Positions 1 through 6,756 of a DNA stretch of 8,896 bases are shown piece after piece. Each line of letters starts with the position of its first letter. The stretch's first letter is position 1. Below the pieces are notes generated by a model. That model was not told the origin of the DNA. It was given only the letters and a program-made list of their open reading frames with translations, and did no database searches. Source of the stretch: Clostridia bacterium (GTDB lineage Bacteria > Bacillota > Clostridia > Christensenellales > Borkfalkiaceae); the NCBI GenBank assembly GCA_029054485.1, contig JAIDFD010000250.1:1-8896 (forward strand). Reading direction: 5' to 3'. The translations under genes were made by a program, and so were the position numbers.

Positions 1-213
1 GCGACCACCGATATCTACACTTCTCGCCTCGGCGGCCGCGACAGTTGTGTATAAGAGACCGGCCTTGGTTATCCCGCTCATACCTTCGGCGAGATACTTC
101 GCCGAAAGCGCGGGAACCGCGCCGCCGCCCGATACGCGGCAGCTTACGGGCATAACCGAAAGATCATCGAATTTTGCCGTCTTTGTTTTTATAGCGGGAA
201 AGTTCACGCTCAT
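1..213 (-). CDS. N-terminal part of a phage virion protein (probable neck or tail gene), cut by the window edge
   Basis: This reading frame stays open from its ATG (213-211) to the left edge and gives 71 residues beginning MSVNFPAIKTKTAKFDD. Its start overlaps the stop of the connector gene in an ATGA arrangement, and an AGGAGG motif sits five bases upstream inside the end of that gene. This indicates translational coupling and a real gene. Its place just after the connector suggests a neck stopper, DNA-stabilising or tail protein. A short stretch, GITKAGLLY, faintly recalls the N-terminus of P22 gp10-type stabilisation proteins, but that likeness is too weak to name it. No signal peptide or membrane segment is seen in the visible part. 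Confidence 0.75.
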   Translation of the reverse strand, partial: MSVNFPAIKTKTAKFDDLSVMPVSCRVSGGGAVPALSAKYLAEGMSGITKAGLLYTTVAAAEARSVDIGGR

Positions 214-770
214 ACCCACCTCCTCGGAGGTATGTAACCGCCCGTTGTCACGCTCTTCCTCTGCACGCCCTCTATTTCCTGTCTGTACTTACTCTCCCAG
301 ATTTCCGCCGCCTGAATTTCTCCGTTGATAAGGCAGAACTCCGCCGCCGCGCCGCAGGCAAAGAGATACACGCCCACCGCGCAGTTAAATTCGCTCACGC
401 CGTCTATGTCCTTGACCGCGGGCGCATAGTCGTACTGAACGACCGCCTTCGTTGCGTCCGCCTTGATAAATTCGGGATAGAGTTTGAAAGAAACCGCTTC
501 GCCGTCCGAAAGAACGGAGTTTATCCTCACGGGCGTATGCTCCAAAAGCGTGTAGTAAAATTCGCCGCTGTAACTTATCACGGTCTGCTCCGCGCAGAGC
601 GGAATGTAGCTCCGCGCCACCTCGTCCTCCACCGCGTTGAAGCAATGCACAAGCGTATTCACCGTGTCCTTTTCGCCGCCGTCCAGCTCGCCCCCTGCGG
701 CAAGTTTTTCCGCCAGAGAATTGCGTCCGAGTATTTTAAGAGTGGTTACGATAATATCCTTAACTTTCAT
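210..770 (-). CDS. Phage head-tail connector / DNA-packaging adaptor protein
   Basis: This 186-residue protein probably docks below the portal and closes the neck after DNA packaging. It is mostly helical at its N-terminus (residues 1-50) and has a beta-rich centre (about 62-115). Its C-terminal helix pair (about 130-170, including FACGAAAEFCLINGEIQAAE and WESKYRQEIE) is typical of gp6/gp4-like adaptor proteins. Its length fits that class, and its place directly after the major capsid gene is where such adaptors are usually found. The ATG at 770 has an AAGGAG motif five bases upstream. A second ATG at 774 is out of frame. The gene follows the capsid stop by 36 bases and overlaps the next gene by four. 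The family call rests on position and general character, not on a catalytic motif. Confidence 0.7.
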   Translation of the reverse strand: MKVKDIIVTTLKILGRNSLAEKLAAGGELDGGEKDTVNTLVHCFNAVEDEVARSYIPLCAEQTVISYSGEFYYTLLEHTPVRINSVLSDGEAVSFKLYPEFIKADATKAVVQYDYAPAVKDIDGVSEFNCAVGVYLFACGAAAEFCLINGEIQAAEIWESKYRQEIEGVQRKSVTTGGYIPPRRWV

Positions 771-784
771 TCATACTCCTTTTG

Positions 785-798
785 CCGCCCACCCGCCC
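785..798 (-). other. G-rich tract between the capsid and connector genes (possible G-quadruplex)
   Basis: On the transcribed strand the 36-base gap contains GGGCGGGTGGGCGG: three GGG runs and one GG run separated by single bases. It lies after the capsid stop codon and about nine bases before the AAGGAG of the connector gene. The loops are short enough for at least a two-layer quadruplex in RNA. Folding and function are inferred only. Confidence 0.35.
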
Positions 799-806
799 GT
801 GTTTAG

Positions 807-1979
807 TTATTCGCCGTCGGAAGGGTGTACGTTGTAAAGCATAGCCTGTCCGCAGGGTTTTCTGCAAATCAGCTCGGCATACTTTACAAGCGTTGCCGTA
901 TATGCGGCTTTGCCGGGGATTTGTTTGAGAATTTTTCCGTCCTCGTCCTCAAGCCACTCCCAGTCGCAAAGCTGGTACAGCGCAAAGTCATCGGTGTTCA
1001 AAAACAGAATTCTGTCATCGGGGCAATACTTGTCCGCGTAGACGGGAACGTCGTTCACGGTAACCGTGCCGTAGCCCGTGCGCGCGTCTATAGTGTTTAC
1101 GACCCGTCTGTTAGCGTCCACCAACGAAGCAATCAGCTTGCGGGTTTTGTACGAACAGAGAATGAAGTTTATCTTGCTGTTGAAGCACTCTTCCATATGG
1201 TCGAGCACGTCGCTCAAAGCGGTTTCGGTCAGATTGTTTTTGCAATCCACTTTATAGGGTGCGAAATATCCGTCCTCGCTCTTGTCGTAACCGTAAACGG
1301 TATCGTTATCGAAAATCGCGGCAAGACCGGTAATTTCGCGGTCCTTAGAGCCGTGTATGTACATAGTACCGTTGTCGATTGCGGAAGTTGTGGGCGCGGA
1401 GAAAATTACCGTTGAGTTTTCCTTGTCGACCGCGCTTATCATAAGCGCCTTGCCCGATTCGGCAACAACACCCATCGCGTTTTCGCAGTCGACCACAAGT
1501 CCCACGAAGTAATCTTTCACCTCGTCGACCTGCGCTTCGGTAGTGGAAAGCTTTTTGATGATTTTGCAAAGCTTGCCCGAACCGTCGCCGAGAAGCATAC
1601 GCTGGAAGCTCGTCTTTGCGGAAAGAACAAGCCCTTCCATTTCCGCGTTCAGAAGATTTACGAACGCGCCCGTGCTTTCCCTCGAAGCGCGGATAGCCTT
1701 ATCGCTTATTTCGATTGTGCCGTAAAGGTTTTTAAGCGGCATAGAAATGGTCGCGTATCTGTTTTTGTAGGGAGTGGGCAAACTTTCCTCTTCTTCGCCT
1801 GATACGATTCCGCCCGCATATCCGCGGAGTACGGCGAGCTTAACGTCCTTGCCCGCAACGTTTGCCGAGTTTTTTTCTATCGCCGAAAAGAAGGGCGAAA
1901 GATTGTCGTTGAGCTGCGAAGATATGGCTTCGAGATAATAATCTTTTAACGCCGCGTCGGCGTTCTGTAATGTAATCAA
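807..1979 (-). CDS. Phage major capsid protein, HK97-fold type
   Basis: This 390-residue protein is probably the shell subunit. The length fits an HK97-like coat protein. The N-terminal arm (about 1-45) is helical. It is followed by an extended acidic loop (GEEEESLPTPYKNRY, 61-75) in the place of an E-loop, and a beta strand plus spine-helix region (about 76-130: ISMPLKNLYGTIEISDKAI, then AEMEGLVLSAKTSFQRMLL). The C-terminal third is mixed alpha/beta, as in the A-domain. The start is a TTG at 1979: the codon matches the frame, an AAGGAG lies eight bases upstream (1988-1993), and no in-frame ATG lies nearby. The gene sits 15 bases after the scaffold gene, the usual pairing. The HK97 assignment is inferred from gene order and overall pattern. 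Confidence 0.85.
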   Translation of the reverse strand: MITLQNADAALKDYYLEAISSQLNDNLSPFFSAIEKNSANVAGKDVKLAVLRGYAGGIVSGEEEESLPTPYKNRYATISMPLKNLYGTIEISDKAIRASRESTGAFVNLLNAEMEGLVLSAKTSFQRMLLGDGSGKLCKIIKKLSTTEAQVDEVKDYFVGLVVDCENAMGVVAESGKALMISAVDKENSTVIFSAPTTSAIDNGTMYIHGSKDREITGLAAIFDNDTVYGYDKSEDGYFAPYKVDCKNNLTETALSDVLDHMEECFNSKINFILCSYKTRKLIASLVDANRRVVNTIDARTGYGTVTVNDVPVYADKYCPDDRILFLNTDDFALYQLCDWEWLEDEDGKILKQIPGKAAYTATLVKYAELICRKPCGQAMLYNVHPSDGE

Positions 1980-1994
1980 TATTAATTCTCCTTG

Positions 1995-2420
1995 TTATTT
2001 TTTAAGAAATTCCTGTGCAAGTCTGCCCGCTTCCTTTACGGATTTAGGCGATATGCGCGGGGCGGCAACCCCTCCGCCTCCGGCTATGAGCGGAACGCTC
2101 TTGGGCGAGGAAACGCTTTTGAGATAATCCGCGATAACCGCGTCCTTCACGCGCTCGCTCGAAAGCGCGGCGCTAATCAGTTGTTCCTCGTCCGTTTGAG
2201 AGGGCGCAACCTCTTCCCCGTCGGGAGTCGGTTTCGCCTTGTTCTCCTTCTCCAACTCGCTGAGCCGCTGACTGCGTCGGGTGAATTCGGCTTGCAGGTC
2301 GGAGTAAGCCTTCATAAGGGTCTGTACGTCCTTGAATTTTCCAAGTACCGCCGCGGCATTTTCCTTTTCCGCCTGCGCGGTGTCCGCCGTACCGTTTTCA
2401 GTTTGCGTAAGATTGTCCAT
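1995..2420 (-). CDS. Phage capsid scaffolding protein
   Basis: This 141-residue, highly charged and probably mostly helical protein should guide coat assembly inside the procapsid and then leave. A disordered acidic N-terminus (1-24) is followed by a segment typical of phage scaffolds, FKDVQTLMKAYSDLQAEFT (29-47), which runs into a coiled coil (QRLSELEKENK, 51-61). A flexible Pro/Gly/Glu region comes next, and the protein ends in a basic helix (SPKSVKEAGRLAQEFLKK, 124-141) where scaffolds commonly contact the coat. The ATG at 2420 has a strong AAAGGAGG six bases upstream. The gene lies 57 bases after the portal gene and 15 before the capsid gene. No protease domain is present in it, and no separate head-maturation protease gene is seen between portal and capsid. 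Confidence 0.85.
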   Translation of the reverse strand: MDNLTQTENGTADTAQAEKENAAAVLGKFKDVQTLMKAYSDLQAEFTRRSQRLSELEKENKAKPTPDGEEVAPSQTDEEQLISAALSSERVKDAVIADYLKSVSSPKSVPLIAGGGGVAAPRISPKSVKEAGRLAQEFLKK

Positions 2421-2450
2421 ATTCAGCCTCCTTTATTTTAGTCGGTATGT

Positions 2451-2468
2451 AAAAGCGCAAAGGTGCGC
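2451..2468 (-). terminator. Weak hairpin with T run between portal and scaffold genes
   Basis: On the minus strand GCGCA and TGCGC can pair around a four-base loop, possibly extended by two G-T pairs, and are followed by TTTT. This is short for an intrinsic terminator. If it works, it would be a partial attenuator separating portal from scaffold and capsid expression. Confidence 0.25.
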
Positions 2469-2476
2469 CTGCCCCT

Positions 2477-4339
2477 TTAAGTCCTGTCGGTTTCATTCTT
2501 TTCCTCCTCTTCGAGTTTTCGTCTGTGCATATCAATATGTGCGCATATTCTTTTTTCGGTTTCCGCGCTGAGATTTTCGGTTAAGAGAAACGCGGTGTGC
2601 TCGGTAATGTGAACGGTGTGGTCATCGTAATCCTTAACCTCGGCGTTTCCGCTCTTCAATTTCAGATTTTCCTCTCCCGCTCTCGCGCGGTTGAGCGCGC
2701 TCAGATCTCTTTCGCCCGCAAGACCTTTATAGCCCAGAAGTTCGAGTATTTTATTTTTCGCACCCGAAGTAAGCTTTCCGTTCTCATCGGCAAAAAGCCC
2801 CCTGTCAAGCATTTCGTATATGACGTTGCGCCTCTGCGCAGGGGTAAGATTTGCCTCGCTGTCCGCTTCCAGAACAACGTCGTCCGATGAGATGTCGCTG
2901 CCCTTGAAGTAGTATAAGTTAAGCACGTTGTTCTCTCCCGCAAATTTCAAAAGGCGCACGTCCGAAGCAAACTGGCGGTAAAGGCGCAATATGTGCTTGC
3001 CGATATTTTTTACCGCACGCTTTATCTGCTGGTAAGAGTTTTCAAGCTTTTCTTCGTCCTGCTCTATAATAAGCTGTAAGCCCGTGGCGGAAGTCACGCC
3101 AGCAAAGCTGTCCGCATTCTGGGTCAAATCTCCCGTGCCCGAAATTTTCGCAAACTCGTCCAAAAGATTTTGCTCTTCTTCCGCAAAGCCCTGCGGAAGG
3201 GTACCCAAGGTCAGCATTTCGGGCGGTTTTCCCCCTTGGCGGTAAACTATTATCTTACCGGGGGTCAGTCCGTCCTCGCAGAGTTCGTCCACGTCCACCG
3301 AGCCGTCCTCAACGGCAACCGTGCCCATTGAAATCCTGTTCAAAAACTCGTGCTTGCGGTTTTTGACCGCGTTGTACGCACGCTGTAAGGGAATCATTCT
3401 GTCAATCACGCTCGCGCCGAAAAAACTGCCCGCAAGCTGGATAGAAGTCTGTTTTATAAAGGGATAAACTCTTTCACCATTTTCGCCGTTTATGTAGGGA
3501 AGCGCGCCGTCGTACAAAAGCTTTCCGCCCGCAACGACCGTAAGCCTGCCGTCCGGTCTGTCCTCGGTGGGTTTTTCGTACCTCTCTATCACCAGCTCGT
3601 AGCCGTGGCGCACCGCTTTCAATTCGGGGGTGCCGCGCTTTGAGTGGCAAGCCGCCGAATAGGGCGCAAGCGAAAACTCGTTGATGTCCCTGCCCGCAAG
3701 CTGAACGCCGTAAGCGGCGTAAATATCCTGCACGGGCATTGCCTTTGCGTGTATTATCGCGGGCTGGGCGTCCAGTTTTTCTTCGGACAGCGAGTAAGGA
3801 TAAATTTCAAAGGGCGAAACCGCCGCGATTTTTACGTCTCCCTGACGAAGCTTTTTGCCGTCCCCGCTCTCTCCGACCGCTTTGCCCGCAAAGCCGTCCC
3901 ACATCACCTTATAAAAGGCTGTACCGCAGGTTTCCGACCAGACGGTCGCGTCCGAAATTATGCCGTCCAAATCCGCGTCCTCGCAGACGGCGGCAAGAAT
4001 TGCGGAAGCAAGCGAAGCCGAGTGAATATCCGATTCCTCCTCCGAAGCCGCGCGCACCGTAAGTGAAGGACGGATTCTTCCAAGCTTGGAACAGCGTATA
4101 TCCACAGTCGGCGCAATGTGGTTGAACACCCTGCGCGTCTGCCAGAAATACTGCTTGTCCTCTTCGAAAATCTCACCCGAAGAGTTTATATCGCAGTACT
4201 GGTTGCCGCACAGAAAATTCATATTGAGCTGCCAGCCGCGCTCTATCGCCCTCCTCTCTTCCTGCCTGCGCAAAAAGTCGTTTTGCACCTCTTCCGCAAG
4301 CAGCTCTTCCGCAGTTTTTTCAGTAAAGTTTTCAGCCAA
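2477..4339 (-). CDS. Phage portal protein
   Basis: This protein of about 620 residues forms the dodecameric ring at one capsid vertex through which DNA is packaged and ejected. The N-terminal region contains a segment characteristic of large, P22-like portals: NFLCGNQY (41-48), then RRVFNHIAPTVDIRCSKL (69-86) and RPSLTVRAAS (90-99). The long helical stem/crown region includes GASVIDRMIPLQRAYNAVKN (308-327), TGDLTQNADSFAGVTSATGL (402-421) and the helix after it. The C-terminus has a histidine-rich pattern, DDHTVHITEHTAFL (572-585) then HIDMH (601-605), which recurs at the end of Firmicute phage portals. The start is TTG at 4339 with GGAGG nine bases upstream (4349-4353), inside the last codons of the preceding gene, with which it overlaps by eight bases. 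The gene order TerL, small protein, portal supports the call. Confidence 0.92.
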   Translation of the reverse strand: MAENFTEKTAEELLAEEVQNDFLRRQEERRAIERGWQLNMNFLCGNQYCDINSSGEIFEEDKQYFWQTRRVFNHIAPTVDIRCSKLGRIRPSLTVRAASEEESDIHSASLASAILAAVCEDADLDGIISDATVWSETCGTAFYKVMWDGFAGKAVGESGDGKKLRQGDVKIAAVSPFEIYPYSLSEEKLDAQPAIIHAKAMPVQDIYAAYGVQLAGRDINEFSLAPYSAACHSKRGTPELKAVRHGYELVIERYEKPTEDRPDGRLTVVAGGKLLYDGALPYINGENGERVYPFIKQTSIQLAGSFFGASVIDRMIPLQRAYNAVKNRKHEFLNRISMGTVAVEDGSVDVDELCEDGLTPGKIIVYRQGGKPPEMLTLGTLPQGFAEEEQNLLDEFAKISGTGDLTQNADSFAGVTSATGLQLIIEQDEEKLENSYQQIKRAVKNIGKHILRLYRQFASDVRLLKFAGENNVLNLYYFKGSDISSDDVVLEADSEANLTPAQRRNVIYEMLDRGLFADENGKLTSGAKNKILELLGYKGLAGERDLSALNRARAGEENLKLKSGNAEVKDYDDHTVHITEHTAFLLTENLSAETEKRICAHIDMHRRKLEEEEKNETDRT

Positions 4340-4589
4340 AATTTTTATCCTCCAATAATTTTTTTAAATTTTGTTTTTCCTCTTCGAGCTGTTCATCGGT
4401 CATATCTCCCACGTTTCCGTCCTCCATTAAAAGCTTTACCGCCTTTATGTCGGGCGGAACGTCCCTTCTCGTCACCTTTTTCTTGACGAGCTTCAGCTCC
4501 CCGTCCTCGACCGTGAACTCTTCTACAACCTCGCTTGTGCCGAAGCCCACCGCGCATTTTTTAAGCGCGTTTTTTACCTCTTCTTCCAT
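4332..4589 (-). CDS. Small TerS-like protein lacking an HTH domain, between TerL and portal
   Basis: This 85-residue protein resembles the C-terminal half of phage terminase small subunits. The pattern VKNALKKCAVGF (5-16), a charged beta hairpin ending in KKKVTRRD (36-43), then VPPDIKAVKLLM (44-55) and an acidic/basic helix (TDEQLEEEKQNLKKLLED, 64-81) recalls the segment that follows the DNA-binding domain in TerS proteins, where the usual form is A-x-G then P-P-D-x-x-A. The helix-turn-helix that normally precedes it is absent. The start is secure: ATG at 4589 with TAGGAGAGG just upstream, and the TerL stop is eight bases away, so no N-terminal domain can be encoded in frame. It may assist packaging or may bind TerL or portal. 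Family assignment is from recalled pattern only. Confidence 0.6.
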   Translation of the reverse strand: MEEEVKNALKKCAVGFGTSEVVEEFTVEDGELKLVKKKVTRRDVPPDIKAVKLLMEDGNVGDMTDEQLEEEKQNLKKLLEDKNFG

Positions 4590-4597
4590 AACCTCTC

Positions 4598-6028
4598 CTA
4601 ACTTTCAGCGTACCTTCTTCTGCTCCGTATCCGCCTGCGTTTGTCCGCGGCAATCGGCGAAATTTCGCCCGCTTTCTCTGCGGGACGGGGTCTTGTCATA
4701 ACGTAATACCTCAGCTCGTCCATGCAGTGGTCGTCCCTTTTGACGGGAGTATCGCCGTCCGCCCAGCAATAGGTTTTGAATTCCTCTATCATATTCACGC
4801 AGGTTGAAAAGATATAAATATTCCCCTCGCCGTTGCCGCTTTTTAAAAAGCTTTTAACCCGCGCAATCCCTGAAAAAACGTCCTTATTCACGTTTGTATT
4901 GACAAGTATTCCGCGCTCGTAAAAAAGCTCCGAAACGCTCTTGGGCGAAGCGAGCGTTTTCTGGTTAGCCGCACTGTCTATAAGGGCGCAGACCCTGCCC
5001 TGCCTGTCTGTTTTCCAACCTATCTTTTCGCTCACCGACTTTATCGCCTGCGCGTGGAAATCTATGTCCTTTCCGCTTGCAAAATGCTCGGCAACAACGT
5101 AAATATTGCCGTCCCAGTCCACGCAGTACCAGTGCGCGGAGAGGGGATTATTAAGACCGGGGTCGATTGAAATGTTGTCCTGCCACTCGGGCGGAATTTC
5201 AAACGGCTCTATAACGTGGACGCTCTCATCGAACTCGGGATACACCAGCCCCGCCCCGTCCGTAAATTTTCCGAACTTTCTCGAGTCAAGCGCGGAACCG
5301 TCCAGCGCGTTTTCCAAAAGCTTCATCTCTTTTTTGGATAAATAGGGGTTATCTTCCCAGTTCATAAACTCGTGCCATATTTCGGGATTGCGCTTGCGGT
5401 TGAGATAAATTTCGTTATATATAAAGGTCTTACCTTTGAGCGGTGTCATAGTTCCGAAAATATCGCCCCGCCTGTCCATAACGCGCATAAGACATTCTTC
5501 GTAAATATCCCGCGGCGGCTCCTCGTCGAACCAAACAAAATCCAAAGACGACCCTTGGAATTTTTCCCGCCCCTGGTCACAGCTTTTAAAACCCAGCGTT
5601 GAAATTCCGCCGAATACGTTTTTGATTTTTATCTGGTCGATAACCCCGCCGGACGGACTGTCCCGCCTGCCCGAAAGCATTGTGATATCCACAATCCAGC
5701 TCTTGGGCAGGTATTTGAGAATTTTCGCCTGCGCGACGTCGCGCTGTACCTGCGTGGAAAGGGAAACCGCCCAGCCGAAGGTATCCTTCCTGTTTTTGCG
5801 GTAGGGGTGTATGCCCCGCAAAATCCAGATACACTCCACCGCGCCGCACTCGGTTTTCCCCGAGCGGTTGCCGCCGAACACCCAGCGGTTGCGCTTTTTG
5901 CACTTGTGGAATGCAATCTGCTTTTTGTGGCGCTTGGTTTTGTTATAACGCGAAAGCTCGCTGTTCTGCCTTTTTTTCAGCTCGCCCTCTATCTCGGCAA
6001 GCCGTTTTAAAATATCTTCCTTTAACAT
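4598..6028 (-). CDS. terL: Terminase large subunit (packaging ATPase and headful nuclease)
   Basis: The motor protein docks on the portal, pumps DNA into the procapsid using ATP and cuts the concatemer. With the start used here it has 476 residues, normal for TerL. ATPase motifs are a Walker A, GGNRSGKT (52-59), a Walker B, LDFVWFDEEP (162-171) with the catalytic Glu, and a coupling motif, GTMTPLKG (192-199). The RNase H-like nuclease has its acidic residues in SIDPG (Asp289), ALIDSAA (Asp351) and DDHCMDELRY (Asp432/433). The C-terminus is arginine-rich. The ATG at 6028 is preferred because AGAAAGGG lies just upstream. An in-frame ATG at 6103 would add 25 residues, but it would overlap the divergent gene's start and has no comparable site. 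No full TerS gene precedes it. Confidence 0.96.
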   Translation of the reverse strand: MLKEDILKRLAEIEGELKKRQNSELSRYNKTKRHKKQIAFHKCKKRNRWVFGGNRSGKTECGAVECIWILRGIHPYRKNRKDTFGWAVSLSTQVQRDVAQAKILKYLPKSWIVDITMLSGRRDSPSGGVIDQIKIKNVFGGISTLGFKSCDQGREKFQGSSLDFVWFDEEPPRDIYEECLMRVMDRRGDIFGTMTPLKGKTFIYNEIYLNRKRNPEIWHEFMNWEDNPYLSKKEMKLLENALDGSALDSRKFGKFTDGAGLVYPEFDESVHVIEPFEIPPEWQDNISIDPGLNNPLSAHWYCVDWDGNIYVVAEHFASGKDIDFHAQAIKSVSEKIGWKTDRQGRVCALIDSAANQKTLASPKSVSELFYERGILVNTNVNKDVFSGIARVKSFLKSGNGEGNIYIFSTCVNMIEEFKTYCWADGDTPVKRDDHCMDELRYYVMTRPRPAEKAGEISPIAADKRRRIRSRRRYAES

Positions 6029-6074
6029 TAGACCCTTTCTGACAAAATAATTATGTTTTTTCAGTTTTCCGTGC

Positions 6075-6082
6075 TTTATACT
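6075..6082. promoter_or_regulatory. Possible shared -10 element of divergent promoters (terL leftward, envelope gene rightward)
   Basis: The block TTTATACT reads TATACT on the plus strand (6077-6082), eight bases before the ATG at 6091. It reads TATAAA on the minus strand (6080-6075), about 47 bases before the terL ATG. On the minus strand a TTGCGG lies 17 bases upstream of TATAAA as a poor -35. The plus strand has no good -35. Overlapping back-to-back -10 elements of this kind are known in bacteria. Here the assignment is inference from weak matches. Confidence 0.3.
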
Positions 6083-6090
6083 TTTGGGAT

Positions 6091-6756
6091 ATGAAAGCCG
6101 CAAAGTTTGCTATATGTTGCCTTTTGGCGGTCATATGTTTTGCAATCGCCTCCCGCCCCGCCACAATAGTCGGGACGGGAGAATCTTCCGCGCGCTATGT
6201 GCGGGCGGACGCACGGAACGTATACTTTTGCGTTGATATGGACGACAGCAAAGCCCTGTTTGCAATTCCGTACACCTATTGCGCCGAACTTTTAGCTACG
6301 GTCGGCGACTGGTACTATGTAAAGTACGCCGAGGACGACGGCAAGTATCAGGCTCTGTACGGTTATTGCCGCAAAGAGGGTATGACCCCTATAAGCGAAC
6401 CTCCAGAAAACGTCTATCTGAATATGTCCGTAACGGTCACATTCAAACAGGACTCAATCAACCCTTCCCTGCCCGCATTGAGCGAGCTTTCGGTCAGCGC
6501 GGCTTTTTACGGCACTTACTATTCGGGCGCGTCGGCATACTCCTACGTCTTGTACGACGGTAATTTCGGCTACGTCTACGGCGCGCACGATGATTACCCT
6601 TTAAACGAAATACCCGAACCCGAAAAGCCCGCCGAAGCCCCCTCTAAGGGTGCGAACGTAAAACTTATTCTTATAATCGTGCTTATCGCGGTAGCGGCGG
6701 TCGCGCTTCTCATATTGTATCTCACCGGCAAAAACGCAAAATTCAAACGCACATAA
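6091..6756 (+). CDS. Secreted SH3-like protein with C-terminal membrane anchor
   Basis: This 221-residue protein is probably exported and held in the membrane with its bulk outside the cell. Residues 1-21 form a signal peptide (MKAAKFAICC, then a hydrophobic core ending AIAS). Residues 36-101 look like a bacterial SH3-like fold: VYFCVDMDDSKALFAIPYTY, then GDWYYVKYAEDDGKYQALYG and Y. A second beta-rich segment (108-167) ends in GNFGYVYGA and may be another small SH3-like unit. A Pro/Glu/Lys-rich linker (172-188) leads to one transmembrane helix (about 191-212) and a basic tail, KNAKFKRT. No Shine-Dalgarno sequence precedes the ATG. The gene is divergent from terL and its end overlaps the end of the next, convergent gene by 14 bases. 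It resembles the anchor plan of the protein at 7302 and looks cellular, not viral. The specific function is unknown. Confidence 0.8.
   Translation: MKAAKFAICCLLAVICFAIASRPATIVGTGESSARYVRADARNVYFCVDMDDSKALFAIPYTYCAELLATVGDWYYVKYAEDDGKYQALYGYCRKEGMTPISEPPENVYLNMSVTVTFKQDSINPSLPALSELSVSAAFYGTYYSGASAYSYVLYDGNFGYVYGAHDDYPLNEIPEPEKPAEAPSKGANVKLILIIVLIAVAAVALLILYLTGKNAKFKRT

Larger units (their letters stand above)
1..6028 (-). mobile_element. Partial prophage or phage: head-assembly and packaging module
   Basis: Seven consecutive minus-strand genes follow the usual order of a tailed-phage head module: terminase large subunit, small packaging-associated protein, portal, scaffold, major capsid, connector, next neck or tail gene. 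The block is open at the left edge. Its right edge is taken as the TerL start, because the next gene is divergent and looks like a cellular envelope gene. No integrase, repressor, lysis gene or attachment repeat is visible, so integration is inferred from the flanking chromosomal-type genes and tRNA and is not shown directly. All the complete genes have intact reading frames, which argues against an old decayed remnant. Confidence 0.85.

Noticed and set aside
825..1415. Plus-strand 196-residue open frame inside the capsid gene
   Set aside because: It is fully antisense to a well-supported capsid gene, has no ribosome binding site, and its length is explained by codon bias on the opposite strand.
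1992..2441. Plus-strand 149-residue open frame covering the scaffold gene
   Set aside because: It mirrors the scaffold gene exactly and has basic, low-complexity composition without a recognisable domain or start signal.
6029..6103. Longer TerL start at 6103 (25 extra residues)
   Set aside because: It would overlap the start of the divergent gene and lacks a ribosome binding site, while the ATG at 6028 has AGAAAGGG just upstream and gives a normal-length TerL.
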